Source: Cymbomonas tetramitiformis (Eukaryota > Chlorophyta > Pyramimonadophyceae > Pyramimonadales > Pyramimonadaceae). Taken from it: 34,684 nt of DNA. Under the pieces are notes generated by a model. It was not told where the DNA came from. It saw nothing but the letters and a program-made list of their open reading frames with translations, and made no database searches. Location of the stretch: assembly GCA_001247695.2 (NCBI GenBank), contig LGRX02003613.1:1-34684 (forward strand), in the 5' to 3' direction. A program made the translations under genes and the position numbers. Of the stretch, positions 32,728-34,684 are shown piece by piece (position 1 is the stretch's first letter; each line of letters starts with the position of its first letter).

Positions 32728-34684
32728 GACATTGCCAGGCCCCTGCAGAACGCCGCACTCGCCCTGACCCCAATACTCACCATGCTGTTACTTACCACAT
32801 TGCCAAGAGGAAAAGCGCCAGGCCGCACGAAGAAAACGAACAACATTGAACCCAACAGCAGAACATGTAAAAGGAGGTGCAGGAGGAAATGGACCAAAGC
32901 GAGAAATGCAACGAAAGGGAGAGCACAACCACCTCCCGGCCAGAAACTGCTCAGAATAATTTACCGAAATGGTAAACCCATGCTCATTAGGACAAGGAAA
33001 CCGGAATATGCGGTAACTACAATACCAGAGGGCACCCCACCCAAGCGCAAGCTGCTGATGAGGGGAGTTGAGCAGAGAATGAGACAAAGAGCCAGCCGCT
33101 GCAAGCGGAGCATGGCAGGTGTGGGAAGCCAGGACCACGCAGGGACGCACCCACACAACACCACCTCAAAAGGACTGTTCGAAAAGAAGGGCCGACTGAA
33201 CATGTTCCAAATGCAACATGCCCACACACTATATGAGAATGACCCATTGCCTCCTCTGGTGGTAGCTTCAATGAGGGAAACACTGAAACCAGGGAACACC
33301 AAAGAGCCACATACTACGAAGGCACTACAACTACTCAGGAACCTCCAGAGCTTCTGCATACCGGTATGCGATGGCAAGCACTGGAGAGTAGTGCTGGCGG
33401 GACCAGACAAAGCAAACGACAAACTTAAGCTCTGGATATATGATTCCTTGAATGGTAAAACTAAAGCAACCCTACACAACACAAAACGACTTACAACGGA
33501 AATGACCAACTGGGCAGAACACCTCGCAGGGAAACTGAGCAGACAAGTAACAGTGGAACTAATGAATGTAGGCAACCAAAGCGCACAAGACCACTACAGC
33601 TGTGGGGTATGGGCCCTGATGGCCACCAAAGCATGGATGCACTTCCAGGAAACATGCCCAGAGGGACACTGGCCCACCCACTTCAATGAGGCGGTCAGCA
33701 AATGGGGACCCACCAACAGAGCAGCGGTGGATGCCTACAGGAAGTCGATACAGCACACAGTGAAGAAAAGAATAACTGCCGCCGAAGGACAACAGCAAAC
33801 GCCAGGGGGCAGTCAGCAAATGACAGGGGCCAGGGAACCCACTGACGACCCAAACCCAAACCCGCAAGCCGAGGCACAACCGCCACGAACCCAGGAGGGG
33901 GGGCACAGAGTACACACAAAGCAACAGGGACTATGGAAATGGCTCCATAGACTGACCCCCATGAACCAGGCAAGGGACAATGAGCACGCGCGAGGAGAGC
34001 AGGGAACGATGGAAACCCACTCGGACGAGGGGGGGGAAGAGACAAGCGATGAACCCACTGCACAATGGGAGAAATTCGAAGACGTGCAACAGGAGGCACT
34101 GGAAACAAGCGACCCCCGAAAACACCAGCCCCCCCTCACGGAACCAAAAAAGGGGGAGATAGGAGAAGACCGCCTACACATGCTCACATGGAACATAGCA
34201 GGACAAAGTGACGCCTGCCTCGACCTAGCAGAGGCAGTCAGGAAGAGGCACCAGAACCAACTGGGTCTACAAGTGGTGGTGCTCACGGAAGTGAAGCATG
34301 CACACGACAGTGTGATGAGGAAATTCAGAGACCTGCAGTACACTGCAATTGGCACCAAAACAGAAGCGAAAGAAGCAGGCAGTGCTGCAGAACAGCCAGT
34401 GAAAGGAGGAGTAGCCATACTCCTTAGCAACCCCTACGGCCACGCTCACAACCACCATGTAGTCCCAGCGAGGCACCTGGAGGGGTACCTACTCCATGTG
34501 GTGTTACACCTGCCCGGGGAAGTAATGTACCACGTGCTGGGCATATACAACCCACCGGGAGCAGAGGAGGGGAAAACCAGAGACAAGATACTTAAGTACA
34601 CAGCCAACCTGTTCCGAAGAACAGCGGAAAAACCGAACGAGCATGTCATTGTTGGAGGAGACCTCAATGCAAGCAACACCAGCA
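32728..34684 (+). CDS. LINE ORF2 (copy B): Ulp1-like protease and APE endonuclease, partial
   Basis: Open from the codon after the TAG at 32725 to the window end (652 codons), so it is incomplete at its 3' end. Homology to copy A ORF2 begins immediately; the first ATG in frame is 32782. The hydrophobic segment near the start (ALTPILTMLLLTTL), the protease residues (GKHWRVVLAG, LWIYDSLNG, NQSAQDHYSCGVW) and the endonuclease motifs (MLTWNIAGQ, VVLTEVKHA, IVGGDLNAS) are all intact. That means purifying selection or recent activity. It differs from copy A at many more positions than ORF1 does. It lacks the ATG used by copy A, so translation would need ATG 32782, read-through of TAG, reinitiation or splicing. 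Confidence 0.82.

Larger units (their letters stand above)
28482..34684 (+). mobile_element. LINE copy B, running off the window
   Basis: Same family as copy A but in inverted orientation. The 5' part through about 31605 is nearly identical to copy A. From there the sequence is only loosely related, although gene order is the same. ORF2 is open at the window edge, inside the endonuclease domain. Confidence 0.82.

Noticed and set aside
32788..34679. Long minus-strand frames near the right edge
   Set aside because: They are the complement of copy B ORF2, which is open on the plus strand through the window end and keeps all catalytic motifs.

Overview
The window looks like nuclear DNA of a eukaryote, most likely an alga or other protist. 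It is made almost entirely of nested mobile elements. I recognise no host housekeeping gene, no rRNA and no bacterial-type operon with ribosome binding sites. The eukaryotic assignment rests on a pair of non-LTR retrotransposons, LTR-retrotransposon signatures (primer-binding sites, polypurine tracts, a Gag with a CCHC zinc knuckle), foldback elements and a tRNA-like sequence. I cannot name the species.

Layout. Positions 1-5.6 kb hold no supported protein gene, only a possible LTR, a tRNA-like sequence bracketed by inverted repeats, two adjacent long hairpins, a 44-bp tandem repeat, a degenerate ~138-bp repeat and small palindromes. Positions 5.7-13.16 kb are a LINE on the minus strand (ORF1 of 1321 aa, ORF2 of 1126 aa) whose ORF2 stops early in the reverse transcriptase. 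Positions 13.17-20.04 kb hold LTR-retrotransposon material: a primer-binding-site-like sequence, a Q/P-rich Gag-like ORF, a putative 316-bp LTR, ~178-bp degenerate repeats, and a Gag locus split over three frames ending in a zinc knuckle. No pol follows it, and its stop codon lies inside a 115-bp foldback element. Positions 28.48-34.68 kb are a second copy of the same LINE on the plus strand, running off the window with ORF2 still open.

Between these elements, at 20.19-28.22 kb, is the most interesting part: an AT-rich, compact, virus-like block of about 8 kb. One long minus-strand gene (892 aa) joins an archaeo-eukaryotic primase-like (PrimPol) N-terminus to a superfamily 2 helicase-like C-terminus resembling origin-binding helicases. 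Six plus-strand genes follow with gaps of 11-25 nt: a small protein with a probable frame break, a candidate major capsid protein (444 aa), two small putative virion proteins, a fibre protein (640 aa) with YadA-head-like repeats, and a retropepsin-like aspartic protease (165 aa). The replication cassette is bounded on both sides by inverted copies of a ~76-bp palindrome. Beside the inner palindrome, between the divergent gene sets, lie two perfect 20-bp direct repeats. A 15-nt motif sits about 20 nt upstream of both minus-strand starts.

Working model (inference): the block is an endogenised or defective small DNA virus or satellite, loosely of the Polinton-like/virophage type, whose helicase acts on the palindrome-plus-iteron region as an origin. 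I see no packaging ATPase, DNA polymerase or integrase. It may be incomplete at its right end, where it stops at a 14-nt poly(A) tract followed by unrelated GC-rich DNA and the LINE.
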